The notes under the pieces: model-generated
The model's input: the letters and a program-made list of their open reading frames with translations, nothing else
Told to the model about the DNA's origin: nothing
Database searches by the model: none
In this document: one piece after another, positions 9,519-19,329 of the stretch
How the letters are laid out: every line of letters starts with the position of its first letter
Position numbering within the stretch: the stretch's first letter is position 1
From: Endozoicomonas sp965208385
Lineage (GTDB): Bacteria; Pseudomonadota; Gammaproteobacteria; Pseudomonadales; Endozoicomonadaceae
DNA: 64,000 nucleotides
NCBI GenBank assembly: GCA_965208385.1
Contig: CBDBOO010000093.1
Location: 186,001-250,000, forward strand
Direction: 5' to 3'
Made by a program: the position numbers and the translations under genes

Positions 9519-11980
9519 TGCTTGCTGAAATGGATAAGGTTGAATTATTGAGTAACAGGGCGAGTAACAGGGCCGACCAGTTTCCTGATTTGCTTGATCG
9601 TCGGGGTCGTCCAGCGGCCATGTGTGAACACGACGAGTACAAAAATCAGCGATACAATCATTTTATGGATATGGGTAGCTGGCACGGATTTTTATTGCCA
9701 GATGCTGGCGATGAAAATTGTGGATTCACCGGGCCGGCTGTCATTGCAGAAGAATATACGGTTTATATAGCTGAAGCGCTTGAACAGATTACCCTGATCA
9801 ATCTAAATAATGATCTGCCTGTTTGTTTCGATCGTTCATTAACCAGAGCCAGGTCAGTTCCCGGTTGCCTTTCCCTTTCTTATGCAAACCACGAGATCGA
9901 ACTGAAACTGTCACTGCGCTTTATTTCCGGTAGAACCGCACTGATCAAAACTGAAATTAGCAATCATACCGGTTCGCCTCTGGATCTGAGGATTCAATGG
10001 GCCGGGCAGTTATTGGCTGACTGGCAGAAGGCTCAACCTGTCACTGAAATTTATCCTGACTGGACACGATTCTGGCAACAATCGAGCGATGGTGTCACGG
10101 CTCGATTTGGTCGGGTACGATCAAAATGGGCGCTAATGATGTCGGGCGAATCGTCCTATCAGATTCGTCGCAGTGTCAGCTCGGAAACAGAAATTGATAA
10201 TGATTCTCTGTCGTACAAATCCCGCAGTGTTATTCATCTTGAAGCACGTAGCGAAAAGGCTATATACACCACGCAAAGTTACACGCACACGGAAGAAGAA
10301 TCGAAAAGAGAGCAGTATATTCTCAACAGACTTCACAGGCATCCGAATGAATTTTTAAGCGCTTCGGCCAAACGCTGGGAGTCGTACTTTTCCAGGGCGC
10401 TGAATCAAACGAATACCAGTCTCAAAGCGGAAAGGGTGGCTGTTAAAGCTATTGAAACATTAATTGGTAACTGGCGTTCTCCTGCCGGTGCTATTCAGCA
10501 CTCAGGATTAACACCTTCCAATAGTTACCGGTGGTTTAATGGTGTCTGGCCCTGGGATTCCTGGAAGATGATTCGTGCAATGGCGCATATTGACCCGGAG
10601 CTGGCCATGGAAAGTACCCGGGCTGTTTTTGATTATCAGATCAGAAGCGGTGATCCGGTTCGTCCCCAGGATGAAGGCATGCTCATTGATACTGTTTTTT
10701 ACAATAAGGATGAGAGCCGGGGAAGAGATGAAGGCGGTTGTTCCGATGGCGGTAACTGGAATGAGCGAAACAGTAAACCGTCATTGGCATCCTGGGCCGT
10801 CTGGGAAATTTATCAGGTACTTGAAACAGACAATGAACGTGGTGCTATAGAGTGGTTAAAAGAGTTCTACCCAAAGCTGGTTGCTTATCATCAGTGGTGG
10901 TATCGAAATCGGGATCATAACAGAAACGGAATTGTAGAATACGGCGCTTCCCTGCATCGATCCCACAATTCCATTGATGGTCGTCTACTGTTTTCTGCCA
11001 GGCTGATTGAGGAAAGTCCGGTGATCGGCGGCAGGCCGGATGAAGATGGCTGGAGCCATATGTGCGGTCTGGAGCATTATCAACAATTGATTATTGATAA
11101 TAACTATACGGATATAACCGTGCCGGCACAGGTGGCGGCCAGCTGGGAATCCGGCATGGATGATGCCGCACGATTTGGCTTTATTGAGTCTGATCAAATG
11201 ATGCAATATGCGGGCTGCTCTCTGAACGGCGATATCGATAGTGCCCGTATTCACTGGCAACCCGATTTCTTCCAGAGTTCAGGCAGTGATGGAGAGGGAC
11301 TTGGCTTTACCATTGGTCAGGAGTCAGTTGATATTAATGCTTATCTGCAAAGGGAGAAGCTGTATCTTGCGGATATGGCGGATATTCTGGGCGATAAAGA
11401 AGAAGCCGCACAGCTAAAGGCGGATGCTGATCGAATCGGCCGGTTTATCAATATCTGGTTTTATGATCCCGATTCCGGGTTTTATTATGACCGGTCGATC
11501 ACTGGTATGGTTCAGGGCACTTTCAGAGCGGATGAGGAAGGTCAGCTTCTCACTTACAGGGGGCGCGGACCTGAAGGCTGGATACCATTGTTTACCGGTG
11601 TTGCCAGACAATCCCAGGCTGAGCGTGTGAAAGCAGTTATGCTGGATTCAGCAGAATTCAATACTTTTGTGCCCCTGGGAACCGCAGCAAAATCGAATCC
11701 GGCCTATGGCCCGGATATATATTGGCGCGGTAGAGTCTGGCTGGATCAGGTGTATTTTGGTCTTGTTGGATTAACAAATTATGGCTTTCACGCTGAAGCG
11801 AAAGAACTTGCATGGAATCTGCTGAATCATGGAGAAGGTATTCTGGGGCAGGAGCCTATCAGGGAAAACTATAATCCGGAAACCGGCGCCATGCAGGGAG
11901 CGACGAATTTTGGCTGGAGCGCAGCCCATCTGTTTATGATGTACAGGGAAGGATTCTGGAATCAGGAGCAGAACGTTTAA
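9518..11980 (+). CDS. GH63 alpha-glucosidase, YgjK-like
   Basis: 820 residues, no signal peptide. An N-terminal beta-sandwich region is followed by an (alpha/alpha)6 barrel. Landmark motifs of the YgjK branch of GH63 are visible: WFNGVWPWDSWK, then the acid residue region WESGMDDAARF (Asp548) and the base region RENYNPETG (Glu783). YgjK of E. coli prefers alpha-1,3-linked glucosyl-galactose; other GH63 members act on mannosylglycerate or N-glycan glucose, so the exact substrate here is open. Start and upstream stop overlap by one base with the galactosidase gene, and the products could strip glucose then galactose from one glycan (inference). Confidence 0.85.
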   Translation: MLAEMDKVELLSNRASNRADQFPDLLDRRGRPAAMCEHDEYKNQRYNHFMDMGSWHGFLLPDAGDENCGFTGPAVIAEEYTVYIAEALEQITLINLNNDLPVCFDRSLTRARSVPGCLSLSYANHEIELKLSLRFISGRTALIKTEISNHTGSPLDLRIQWAGQLLADWQKAQPVTEIYPDWTRFWQQSSDGVTARFGRVRSKWALMMSGESSYQIRRSVSSETEIDNDSLSYKSRSVIHLEARSEKAIYTTQSYTHTEEESKREQYILNRLHRHPNEFLSASAKRWESYFSRALNQTNTSLKAERVAVKAIETLIGNWRSPAGAIQHSGLTPSNSYRWFNGVWPWDSWKMIRAMAHIDPELAMESTRAVFDYQIRSGDPVRPQDEGMLIDTVFYNKDESRGRDEGGCSDGGNWNERNSKPSLASWAVWEIYQVLETDNERGAIEWLKEFYPKLVAYHQWWYRNRDHNRNGIVEYGASLHRSHNSIDGRLLFSARLIEESPVIGGRPDEDGWSHMCGLEHYQQLIIDNNYTDITVPAQVAASWESGMDDAARFGFIESDQMMQYAGCSLNGDIDSARIHWQPDFFQSSGSDGEGLGFTIGQESVDINAYLQREKLYLADMADILGDKEEAAQLKADADRIGRFINIWFYDPDSGFYYDRSITGMVQGTFRADEEGQLLTYRGRGPEGWIPLFTGVARQSQAERVKAVMLDSAEFNTFVPLGTAAKSNPAYGPDIYWRGRVWLDQVYFGLVGLTNYGFHAEAKELAWNLLNHGEGILGQEPIRENYNPETGAMQGATNFGWSAAHLFMMYREGFWNQEQNV

Positions 11981-12000
11981 TCGTTCCGCTCCTGAAGTTT
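11963..12000 (+). terminator. Terminator overlapping the end of the GH63 gene
   Basis: A 13-base stem with one mismatch (caggagc-a-gaacg against cgttc-c-gctcctg, six-base loop tttaat) includes the GH63 stop codon and is followed by gtttta. It separates the operon from the converging aceA gene. Confidence 0.65.
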
Positions 12001-12002
12001 TA

Positions 12003-13319
12003 TCAGAACTGCTCTTCTTCAGTAGAACCGGTCAGTGCGGTTACAGAAGATTTACCACCTTGAATGACGGTGGTCATATCGTCGAAGTATCCGGTACCCA
12101 CTTCCTGCTGGTGTGCCACGAAAGTGTAACCTTTTTCAGCGGCAGCAAATTCAGGCTGCTGCACCATTTCAACATAATGCTTCATTCCTTCGCCCTGGGC
12201 ATAGCTATGCGCCAGTTCAAACATGTTGTACCACATGTTATGAATGCCAGCCAAAGTGATGAACTGGTACTTATAACCCATATCACTCAGTTCCTGCTGG
12301 AATTTGGCGATGGTGGCATCGTCCAGATTTTTCTTCCAGTTGAACGATGGTGAGCAATTATAGGCCAGCAGTTGATCCGGGTATTCAGCCCTGATGGCTT
12401 CGGCAAATTTACGGGCTTCATCCAGATCCGGTGTTGCAGTTTCACACCAGAGCAGGTCGGCGTAAGGCGCATAAGCCAGACCACGGGCGATAGCCTGATC
12501 AATACCGGCTTTAGTGCGATAGAAACCTTCAGCGGTACGTTCACCAGTCAGGAAAGGTGTATCGTATTCATCGCAGTCAGAAGTGATCAAATCTGCAGCG
12601 TTTGCATCGGTACGGGCAAGAACGATAGTGGGAACGTCAGCCACGTCAGCAGCCAGGCGGGCTGCGGTTAATTTCTGAACGGCTTCCTGAGTAGGAACAA
12701 GGACTTTTCCACCCATATGGCCGCATTTTTTAACAGAAGCCAGCTGATCTTCAAAGTGAACGCCTGCAGCGCCAGCTTCGATCATGGATTTCATCAATTC
12801 GTAGGCATTGAGAACACCGCCGAAACCTGCTTCTGCATCGGCAACGATAGGTGCAAACATATCTACATAACCGTCTTCCTCAGGATTTTTACCTGTTTTC
12901 CACTGAACCTGGTCTGCACGCTTGAAGCTGTTATTGATGCGTTTTACTACCGCGGGAACAGAGTCAACAGGGTATAAGGATTGGTCAGGGTACATGTTGC
13001 TGGCAGAGTTATTGTCTGCAGCAACCTGCCAGCCTGACAGGTAAATGGCTTCGATGCCGGCTTTGACTTGTTGTACAGCCTGACCACCGGTAAGAGCGCC
13101 AAGGCAGTTGACATAGCCTTTTTTCGAAGTGCCGCCGTAAACCAGATCCCAGAGCTTTTCGGCACCCTGACGGGCAATGGTATTTTCAAACTTTACCGAA
13201 CCACGCAACCGCACCACGTCTTCGGCTGTATAGGTACGCTTGACATTAGTCCAACGGGGATTTTCAGCCCAGTCCTGCTCAATGCGGGCGACTTCTTCAG
13301 CACGGTTATATGTTGCCAT
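12003..13319 (-). CDS. aceA: Isocitrate lyase
   Basis: 438 residues, the usual length for the short proteobacterial enzyme. It cleaves isocitrate to glyoxylate and succinate, the first step of the glyoxylate shunt. The family signature KKCGHMGGK is intact with the catalytic Cys at 199. Other conserved blocks (ARTDANAADLITSD, FAYNCSPSFNW-like) are present. A GGGAAAG ribosome site precedes the ATG. It is divergent from a LysR gene 107 bases away that may control it, and malate synthase lies 2.4 kb away, so both shunt enzymes sit together though not in one operon. Confidence 0.97.
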   Translation of the reverse strand: MATYNRAEEVARIEQDWAENPRWTNVKRTYTAEDVVRLRGSVKFENTIARQGAEKLWDLVYGGTSKKGYVNCLGALTGGQAVQQVKAGIEAIYLSGWQVAADNNSASNMYPDQSLYPVDSVPAVVKRINNSFKRADQVQWKTGKNPEEDGYVDMFAPIVADAEAGFGGVLNAYELMKSMIEAGAAGVHFEDQLASVKKCGHMGGKVLVPTQEAVQKLTAARLAADVADVPTIVLARTDANAADLITSDCDEYDTPFLTGERTAEGFYRTKAGIDQAIARGLAYAPYADLLWCETATPDLDEARKFAEAIRAEYPDQLLAYNCSPSFNWKKNLDDATIAKFQQELSDMGYKYQFITLAGIHNMWYNMFELAHSYAQGEGMKHYVEMVQQPEFAAAEKGYTFVAHQQEVGTGYFDDMTTVIQGGKSSVTALTGSTEEEQF

Positions 13320-13426
13320 GATCTTTCCCTTATATTTTCAAACGAGCGTTTTAACAAACAGGAACAATCCTAAACATCCGTTCTAAATTCTGGTAATTTA
13401 TAAAAGTTATCTTGGGTATCAATACT
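13320..13426. promoter_or_regulatory. Divergent promoter region between aceA and the LysR gene
   Basis: About 107 bases between two divergent starts, AT-rich (aatttataaaagttatc), as expected for a shared control region of a LysR regulator and its target. I cannot assign a unique -10/-35 pair or a T-N11-A box with confidence. Confidence 0.45.
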
Positions 13427-14362
13427 ATGAATATTGCTCGCGTCGATCTAAATCTACTTGTTTATCTGGATGTCCTGCTCCGGGAAAGAAATGTCACCCG
13501 ATCTGCTGAACAGCTGGGCATCACTCAGCCTGCAATGAGTAATGGGCTCAGGCGTTTAAGGGCGCTTTTTGGTGATCCTCTTCTGGTAAGAACCAGTGAT
13601 GGCATGACACCAACAGAACGGGCGCTGGAATTGAAACCTCTGGTCAGCGAGGCACTGCTGATTCTTGAAAAAACCATTCAGCCCAAAAGATCGTTTAATC
13701 CCAGAGACAGCGATCGTGTCTTCAGAATAATGGCTTCTGATTATGCGGAATCCACACTGATTCCCCTGCTTCTACGGCAGTTACGCATTCAGGCTCCTAA
13801 CATTATTCTCGATGTTCTCACTCCCAGTGATGTCAGCTTTCAGGATGTTGAACAGGGCAGGGTGGATATGGCGATAAACCGCTTTAACAGCCTGCCGCAG
13901 TCATTCCATCAGTCCTCTATCTGGCAGGATGGTTTTTCCTGTGTGGTCAGCAAAAGTAACGTTATTCTCGAAGAGTTCACTTTGGATAATTATCTGGCAT
14001 CCAAGCATATCTGGGTCAGTAAAACCGGTATGGGAATAGGCGTTGGTGTTAATCCTGAGGATGTACAACAACTGGGGTGGGTTGATGATGCCCTGGCTCA
14101 GAATGGTCACAAGAGGAATATCAGTGTTTTCACCCGGCACTATCAGGTCGCCATGCAGCTGGCAGGGCAGAATGATTTGATTGCGACATTACCCAGTAAG
14201 CTGGCTTATTTGCAGAAATACAACCCTTCGCTGGTGGTACTTGCTCCCCCGTTTGATATTCCTCCCATAGATTTGACAATGGCCTGGAGCCCTTTGCTGC
14301 ACCATGATTCAGCCCATAACTGGTTGAGAAAACTAATCAAAACTGTCGCTCAAACCAAATGA
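13427..14362 (+). CDS. LysR-family transcriptional regulator
   Basis: About 311 residues from the ATG at 13427; an in-frame TTG at 13412 would add five residues and lacks support. The N-terminal winged helix is typical: LNLLVYLDVLLRERNVTRSAEQLGITQPAMSNGLRRLRALFGDPLLVRT. The effector domain runs from about 95 onward. The closely spaced MSNGLRRLR helix and the LFGDPLLVRT turn resemble the NodD/LeuO/PcaQ-like branch. Divergent to aceA, it is the natural candidate for control of the glyoxylate shunt; this is contextual inference. Confidence 0.9.
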   Translation: MNIARVDLNLLVYLDVLLRERNVTRSAEQLGITQPAMSNGLRRLRALFGDPLLVRTSDGMTPTERALELKPLVSEALLILEKTIQPKRSFNPRDSDRVFRIMASDYAESTLIPLLLRQLRIQAPNIILDVLTPSDVSFQDVEQGRVDMAINRFNSLPQSFHQSSIWQDGFSCVVSKSNVILEEFTLDNYLASKHIWVSKTGMGIGVGVNPEDVQQLGWVDDALAQNGHKRNISVFTRHYQVAMQLAGQNDLIATLPSKLAYLQKYNPSLVVLAPPFDIPPIDLTMAWSPLLHHDSAHNWLRKLIKTVAQTK

Positions 14363-14438
14363 GAGGAAAAATGTCGGTACATCCGACTGAGCTAAGCTGA
14401 CTGTTATGACTTTGACGAGGCAGGGAGGCCTTCAAATC

Positions 14439-15254
14439 ATGCACTCTATTTTTGGAACGATGCTCGAAATACTGTCCAGAATGTCGTTTGGGATGCTCTT
14501 TGGAATAGTAGCTTTCAGTGGGATTCTGTCATCACCAATTCAGGCTGATGACCACGAAGCGGCAGTGGGAAGTGTGGGTTTTTATACCAGTCAGGATTCC
14601 TCAATACCAGAAACAACGTCGATGAGGCCGCCTTCACACCTCAAGCTATATGGCTATGAGCAGGATCGATTGAATTGTCTGCCAAAGGGGATGGGTCCAG
14701 GTATTTACTGGGCCATGAGGGTGGATAGAACCGATTCAGAGAATTTCAAAATATGGCAGGTACAGATTCATATTGCTATTAGTGCGATAGATGAGTCAGC
14801 CAGAATTAATCACATCCAGGTTTTTAAAGGCCTGCTTAGACCGGAGCCCGAGGTTAAAGAGTGGGATGGTGCTACCGCTGTTGCAATCAATGATGAAAAT
14901 GAAAGAACCGCAGGATATGAACGTATAGATCGGTACGCTTTGAATTTATCCCCGCTTGAGTTAGAGGCTGAATTTATCCTTGATGAAATAAATTGTGATG
15001 AACTATCCCAAACCATTTCCTGGGATGTGGGCTCCTGGGATCAGAGATCCACTAATAATATAACGGCCTCCATAGGGCAGAATATCAAAATATATTATTC
15101 TGATGGCATTGTCAGAATGACCGGTGGCTTTACATTTTATGACTCTTATTTTTCGGTACTCAGTCAATACGGTCGCGAACAGAATGTCAGTTTTCAGTTT
15201 TACCCATTGATAGGAGCAAAATTCACTCGATCACAACTGTTGCTCGACAAGTAA
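14439..15254 (+). CDS. Secreted protein of unknown function
   Basis: 271 residues from the ATG at 14439, chosen because GGGAGG lies ten bases upstream; a longer start at 14406 has no ribosome site. Residues about 14-37 form a signal peptide (FGMLFGIVAFSGILSS, cleavage near QADDHE). The mature part is beta-rich and acidic with two cysteines (NCLPKG, INCDEL), which could pair in the periplasm. I recognise no family. It follows the LysR gene on the same strand by about 75 bases. Confidence 0.7.
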   Translation: MHSIFGTMLEILSRMSFGMLFGIVAFSGILSSPIQADDHEAAVGSVGFYTSQDSSIPETTSMRPPSHLKLYGYEQDRLNCLPKGMGPGIYWAMRVDRTDSENFKIWQVQIHIAISAIDESARINHIQVFKGLLRPEPEVKEWDGATAVAINDENERTAGYERIDRYALNLSPLELEAEFILDEINCDELSQTISWDVGSWDQRSTNNITASIGQNIKIYYSDGIVRMTGGFTFYDSYFSVLSQYGREQNVSFQFYPLIGAKFTRSQLLLDK

Positions 15255-15369
15255 TTGAAAGAAGGCTTGTTATCAAATGTTAACTTGTGGTGTAATCTGT
15301 CTGTACTTTTCGTTAAACACATAATAATTAATCGAATGTCAGCTGTAGACAGGGATTTAAGGCGAAAAA

Positions 15370-15501
15370 ATGAACTGGTTAACAAACCTGAACAACGAGC
15401 ATGCTTTATTCGACGTTGCCAGTGAGTGCATCGAAAATACCATGGAAAGCTATTATCTGATTCAAGCTGACCACCCTACCAGGGAAGAACAGGAAGATTG
15501 A
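15370..15501 (+). CDS. 43-residue small protein of unknown function
   Basis: ATG at 15370, with AAGGCG eight bases upstream, encodes MNWLTNLNNE... ending REEQED. It is acidic at the C-terminus with no membrane segment. A strong rho-independent terminator starts four bases after the stop, so there is a compact transcription unit of ribosome site, frame and terminator in a stretch with no other gene. This arrangement supports a real gene or a small RNA encoding a peptide. I do not recognise the sequence. Confidence 0.6.
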   Translation: MNWLTNLNNEHALFDVASECIENTMESYYLIQADHPTREEQED

Positions 15502-15504
15502 TAC

Positions 15505-15529
15505 AGGCTGCGTAAGCAGCCTTTTTTTT
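15505..15529 (+). terminator. Strong rho-independent terminator
   Basis: Stem aggctgc/gcagcct with a gtaa loop followed by eight T. It ends the small gene just upstream. The stretch from 15530 to 15707 shows no further gene and must hold the malate synthase promoter. Confidence 0.9.
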
Positions 15530-15707
15530 GCCTGCATGAAATCATTATTCATAAAAGAAATGATGGATATCATCCCCCTCAATTGGTTTTCCCATTTATA
15601 GTTTGCCTAAAATAGCGTTTCCTTCCAGATGCTCTGTCATTCCAGATTCATAACGAACTGACAGAGACAGATTCATATAAAAGTATAACAGGATAGTGAG
15701 GTTCCAA

Positions 15708-17903
15708 ATGACGCAGCGTATTCAGAAAGGCGGTCTGCAGATTGCCAGGACTCTGTACGATTTACTGGAGAACGAGATTGTTCCGGGAACGGGCGTAAGT
15801 GCTGAATCTTTCTGGGCTGGGCTTGAGCAGGTTATCAGCGATCTTGCACCCAAAAATCATGCATTGCTTGAAAAAAGAGATGAACTTCAATCAAAAATTG
15901 ATGCCTGGCATTTGCAGCATAAAGATTTACAGCATAAAGAACAGTCTCATGATTCTGACGCCTATAAAACATTCCTCTATGATATTGGTTATTTGCAGCC
16001 AGAAGGTGACGATTTCAGTGTTACAACCGCCAATGTGGATTCTGAAATAGCACTTCAGGCTGGCCCACAGTTAGTAGTGCCTGTTATGAATGCCCGCTTT
16101 GCACTCAATGCGGTTAATGCCCGATGGGGAAGCCTCTATGATGCCTTGTATGGCACTGATGTCATTCCTGAAACCGATGGAGCAGAGAAGGGGGCAGGTT
16201 ATAACCCTGTCAGAGGTGGTAAGGTAATTGCGTTTGGACGTAACTTGCTTGATCAGGCCGCGCCCTTGTCACAGGGTTCTCATCAGGATGCAGTTAAATA
16301 CACCGTAAAAGAAGGAAACCTTGCCGTTACGCTTACTTCAGGGGTAGAAGCGGCGCTTGAGCAGGCTGACAAATTTGTCGGATATACCGGTGATCTGTTG
16401 GCGCCTGATTCTGTTTTGCTGAAGAATAATGGCCTTCATGTAGAAATTCAGATTGATTCCACTGCGCCCATTGGTCAGACAGATCTGGCGGGTGTTAACG
16501 ATATTCTTATGGAAGCAGCTGTAACAACAATTATGGATTGTGAAGATTCTGTGGCAGCTGTGGATGCGGATGACAAGGTTACTGTCTATAAAAACTGGCT
16601 TGGATTAATGAAAGGTGATCTCGAAGAAACTTTCAATAAGTCCGGTAAACCATTGACCAGAAAGATGCATTCGGATCGACGTTATTCTGATTCAGAAGGG
16701 AATGAGTTTCAGCTTCATGGTCGCAGTTTGATGTTTATCAGAAACGTTGGGCATTTGATGACCAATGAAGCCATTCTGGATTCAGAGGGAAAGGAAATTC
16801 CTGAAGGTATTCTTGATGGTATGTTCACGTCATTGATCGCAATGCATGATCTTAAAAAAGAGTGGGGCATCAGAAACTCCCGCACCGGCAGTGTTTATAT
16901 TGTTAAGCCCAAGATGCATGGACCCGAAGAGGTTGCCTTCACCTGTGAATTGTTTGGACGTATTGAGAGCGTTCTGAATTTGCCGGTTAATACCTTGAAG
17001 GTGGGCATCATGGATGAAGAGCGAAGAACATCACTGAATCTCAAGGAATGTATTCGGGCTGCCAGCGAGCGTGTTGTCTTTATCAATACCGGCTTTCTTG
17101 ATCGTACCGGGGATGAAATTCATACCAGTATGGAAGCGGGCCCTGTTATTCCCAAGGCTTTGATGAAGAAAGAGGCCTGGATCAATGCCTATGAAGATCA
17201 GAATGTTGATCTGGGTCTGGCAACCGGGCTTCAGGGCAGGGCGCAGATTGGCAAGGGTATGTGGGCCATGCCGGATGAGATGGCTCAGATGATGGAGCAA
17301 AAAATTGGTCATCCTTTGTCAGGAGCCAATACAGCATGGGTACCATCGCCAAATGGTGCAACATTACATGCTTCGCATTATCACAGGGTTGATGTATTCC
17401 AGCGTCAAAACGAACTGGCTTCCCGTCAACGGGCCAGCATTGATGATGTTCTGAAAATCCCATTGTTAAAGGATGCATCCGTATTGACGTCTGAAGAAAT
17501 TCAGAGAGAGCTTGATAATAATGCCCAGGGCATTCTGGGTTATGTGGTGCGATGGATTGATCAGGGTGTTGGTTGTTCTAAAGTGCCTGATATCAATAAC
17601 GTGGGTTTGATGGAAGACAGGGCGACCTTACGGATATCCAGCCAGCACATAGCCAACTGGCTGCATCATGGTATTTGTGACGAATCACAGGTTATGGAAA
17701 CCATGAAGCGAATGGCGGCTGTTGTGGATCAACAGAATGCAAAGGATTCTGCATACCAACCTATGGCGCCAGACTTTGAAGGTAATATTGCATTCGAAGC
17801 GGCCTGTGAGCTGGTACTCAAAGGCTGTGATCAGCCGAGTGGGTATACGGAACCCGTCTTGCATGCCAAGCGACGTGAATTCAAGCTGAAGAGTATGCGG
17901 TAA
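15708..17903 (+). CDS. glcB: Malate synthase G
   Basis: 731 residues from ATG 15708, preceded by GTGAGG; the in-frame GTG at 15696 is part of that ribosome site rather than a start. The large size is that of malate synthase G, which joins glyoxylate and acetyl-CoA to malate in one soluble chain. Family blocks seen: IMDCEDSVAAVDADDK, KMHGPEEVAFT, NTLKVGIMDEERRTSLNLK, GLQGRAQIGKGMWAMPD, AWVPSPNGATLHA. It completes the glyoxylate shunt with aceA 2.4 kb upstream. A bidirectional terminator follows. Confidence 0.97.
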   Translation: MTQRIQKGGLQIARTLYDLLENEIVPGTGVSAESFWAGLEQVISDLAPKNHALLEKRDELQSKIDAWHLQHKDLQHKEQSHDSDAYKTFLYDIGYLQPEGDDFSVTTANVDSEIALQAGPQLVVPVMNARFALNAVNARWGSLYDALYGTDVIPETDGAEKGAGYNPVRGGKVIAFGRNLLDQAAPLSQGSHQDAVKYTVKEGNLAVTLTSGVEAALEQADKFVGYTGDLLAPDSVLLKNNGLHVEIQIDSTAPIGQTDLAGVNDILMEAAVTTIMDCEDSVAAVDADDKVTVYKNWLGLMKGDLEETFNKSGKPLTRKMHSDRRYSDSEGNEFQLHGRSLMFIRNVGHLMTNEAILDSEGKEIPEGILDGMFTSLIAMHDLKKEWGIRNSRTGSVYIVKPKMHGPEEVAFTCELFGRIESVLNLPVNTLKVGIMDEERRTSLNLKECIRAASERVVFINTGFLDRTGDEIHTSMEAGPVIPKALMKKEAWINAYEDQNVDLGLATGLQGRAQIGKGMWAMPDEMAQMMEQKIGHPLSGANTAWVPSPNGATLHASHYHRVDVFQRQNELASRQRASIDDVLKIPLLKDASVLTSEEIQRELDNNAQGILGYVVRWIDQGVGCSKVPDINNVGLMEDRATLRISSQHIANWLHHGICDESQVMETMKRMAAVVDQQNAKDSAYQPMAPDFEGNIAFEAACELVLKGCDQPSGYTEPVLHAKRREFKLKSMR

Positions 17904-17918
17904 GAGGTTGATATAAAT

Positions 17919-17949
17919 AAAAAAACGCCCAATTAACGGGCGTTTTTTT
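17919..17949. terminator. Bidirectional terminator between glcB and purB
   Basis: Stem acgccc/gggcgt flanked by A-run on the left and T-run on the right, placed between two converging stops, so it serves both strands. Confidence 0.92.
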
Positions 17950-17958
17950 ATGAGTAAA

Positions 17959-19329
17959 TCAGATGGCTTTTGCTTGTGCTTCAGCGTTCCCGATATAGTT
18001 ACCCGGTGTCATTTTCTTCAGTTCTGCTTTCGCTTCTGAAGGCATATCCAGTTTATCGATGAAGTCGCTCAGGGTTTCTTTGGTAATACCGTCCTGTCCT
18101 CTGGTCAGGGCTTTGAGTTTTTCATAAGGCTTCTCAATCCCATAGCGGCGCATCACGGTCTGAATAGGTTCTGCAAGCACTTCCCAGGCGTTATCCAGAT
18201 CTTCGTCCAGTCGGCTGGCAGAGGATTCCAGTTTGCTGATTCCTTTCAGTGTTGCAGCATAGGCGATCAGACTTTGCCCCAGACCAACACCCATGTTTCT
18301 CAATACAGTGGAGTCTGTCAGGTCACGCTGCCAGCGAGAAACAGGGAGCTTCATGGAAAGGTGCTGCATAATGGCGTTGGCTATCCCCAGATTTCCTTCG
18401 GAATTTTCAAAATCAATGGGGTTAACTTTATGGGGCATGGTGGAAGAGCCAATTTCACCTTCAACGGTTCTCTGTTTGAAATACCCCTGAGAGATATAAC
18501 CCCAGATATCACGGTCAAAATCAATCAATATGGTGTTGAAACGACATATGGCATCATACAATTCTGCAATGTAGTCGTGGGGTTCAATCTGAGTGGTGTA
18601 TGGATTCCACTCCAGGCCGAGATCTGTGACGAATTGCTCAGCATGGCTGGCCCAGTCGATCTCAGGGTAAGCCGACAAATGCGCGTTGTAATTGCCTACC
18701 GCGCCGTTAATTTTACCCAGTGGGGTTATACCGGCAATTTGCTTCAACTGACGCTTCAGACGATAGGCCACATTAGCCATTTCTTTGCCTAACGTGGTTG
18801 GCGAGGCTGTCTGACCATGGGTTCTGGACAGCATTGGCTGTGCGGCATGGAGGTGAGCAAGGGATTGAATGGCGTCAATAATTTTCTGCATTTCCGGCAA
18901 AACGGCTTCTTTCATACCGGTTTGCAGCATCAGGCCATGAGAAAGGTTGTTAATGTCTTCTGAAGTACAGGCAAAGTGAACAAATTCACTGATATTACTG
19001 AGTTCTTTATTGCTCTGGATTTTTTCCTTGATCAGATATTCAACGGCTTTTACATCATGGTTGGTGGTGCGCTCAATCTCTTTAACCCGTTCGGCATCAG
19101 CCATTGAGAAATCAATGACGAGAGAATCAAGGATTTTGCAGGCTTCTTCTGAAAGTGATGGCACTTCGGTGATGGCAGGATGTTTTGCCAGTGACTGGAG
19201 CCACCTGGCTTCCACGGCGACTCTGAATCGGATCAAGCCATATTCACTGAAAACAGTTCTCAGGCTTCGGGTTTTGTCACCATAACGACCGTCAATGGGA
19301 GAGACGGCGGTCAGTGCATTAAGCTCCAT
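17959..19329 (-). CDS. purB: Adenylosuccinate lyase
   Basis: 456 residues, the length of E. coli PurB. It cleaves SAICAR and adenylosuccinate, releasing fumarate, in purine synthesis. The fumarase/aspartase superfamily signature GSSTMPHKVNPIDFEN is intact, as is the HFACTSEDINNLSHGLML block and SRTHGQTASPTTLGKEMANV. Start ATG matches the family start (MELNALTAVSPIDGRYG). It is downstream of hflD and mnmA on the reverse strand, the common gammaproteobacterial order. Confidence 0.97.
   Translation of the reverse strand: MELNALTAVSPIDGRYGDKTRSLRTVFSEYGLIRFRVAVEARWLQSLAKHPAITEVPSLSEEACKILDSLVIDFSMADAERVKEIERTTNHDVKAVEYLIKEKIQSNKELSNISEFVHFACTSEDINNLSHGLMLQTGMKEAVLPEMQKIIDAIQSLAHLHAAQPMLSRTHGQTASPTTLGKEMANVAYRLKRQLKQIAGITPLGKINGAVGNYNAHLSAYPEIDWASHAEQFVTDLGLEWNPYTTQIEPHDYIAELYDAICRFNTILIDFDRDIWGYISQGYFKQRTVEGEIGSSTMPHKVNPIDFENSEGNLGIANAIMQHLSMKLPVSRWQRDLTDSTVLRNMGVGLGQSLIAYAATLKGISKLESSASRLDEDLDNAWEVLAEPIQTVMRRYGIEKPYEKLKALTRGQDGITKETLSDFIDKLDMPSEAKAELKKMTPGNYIGNAEAQAKAI

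Noticed and set aside
12060..13373. Several 80-100 codon open frames opposite aceA
   Set aside because: They are shadows of the aceA codons, with biased composition and no ribosome sites.
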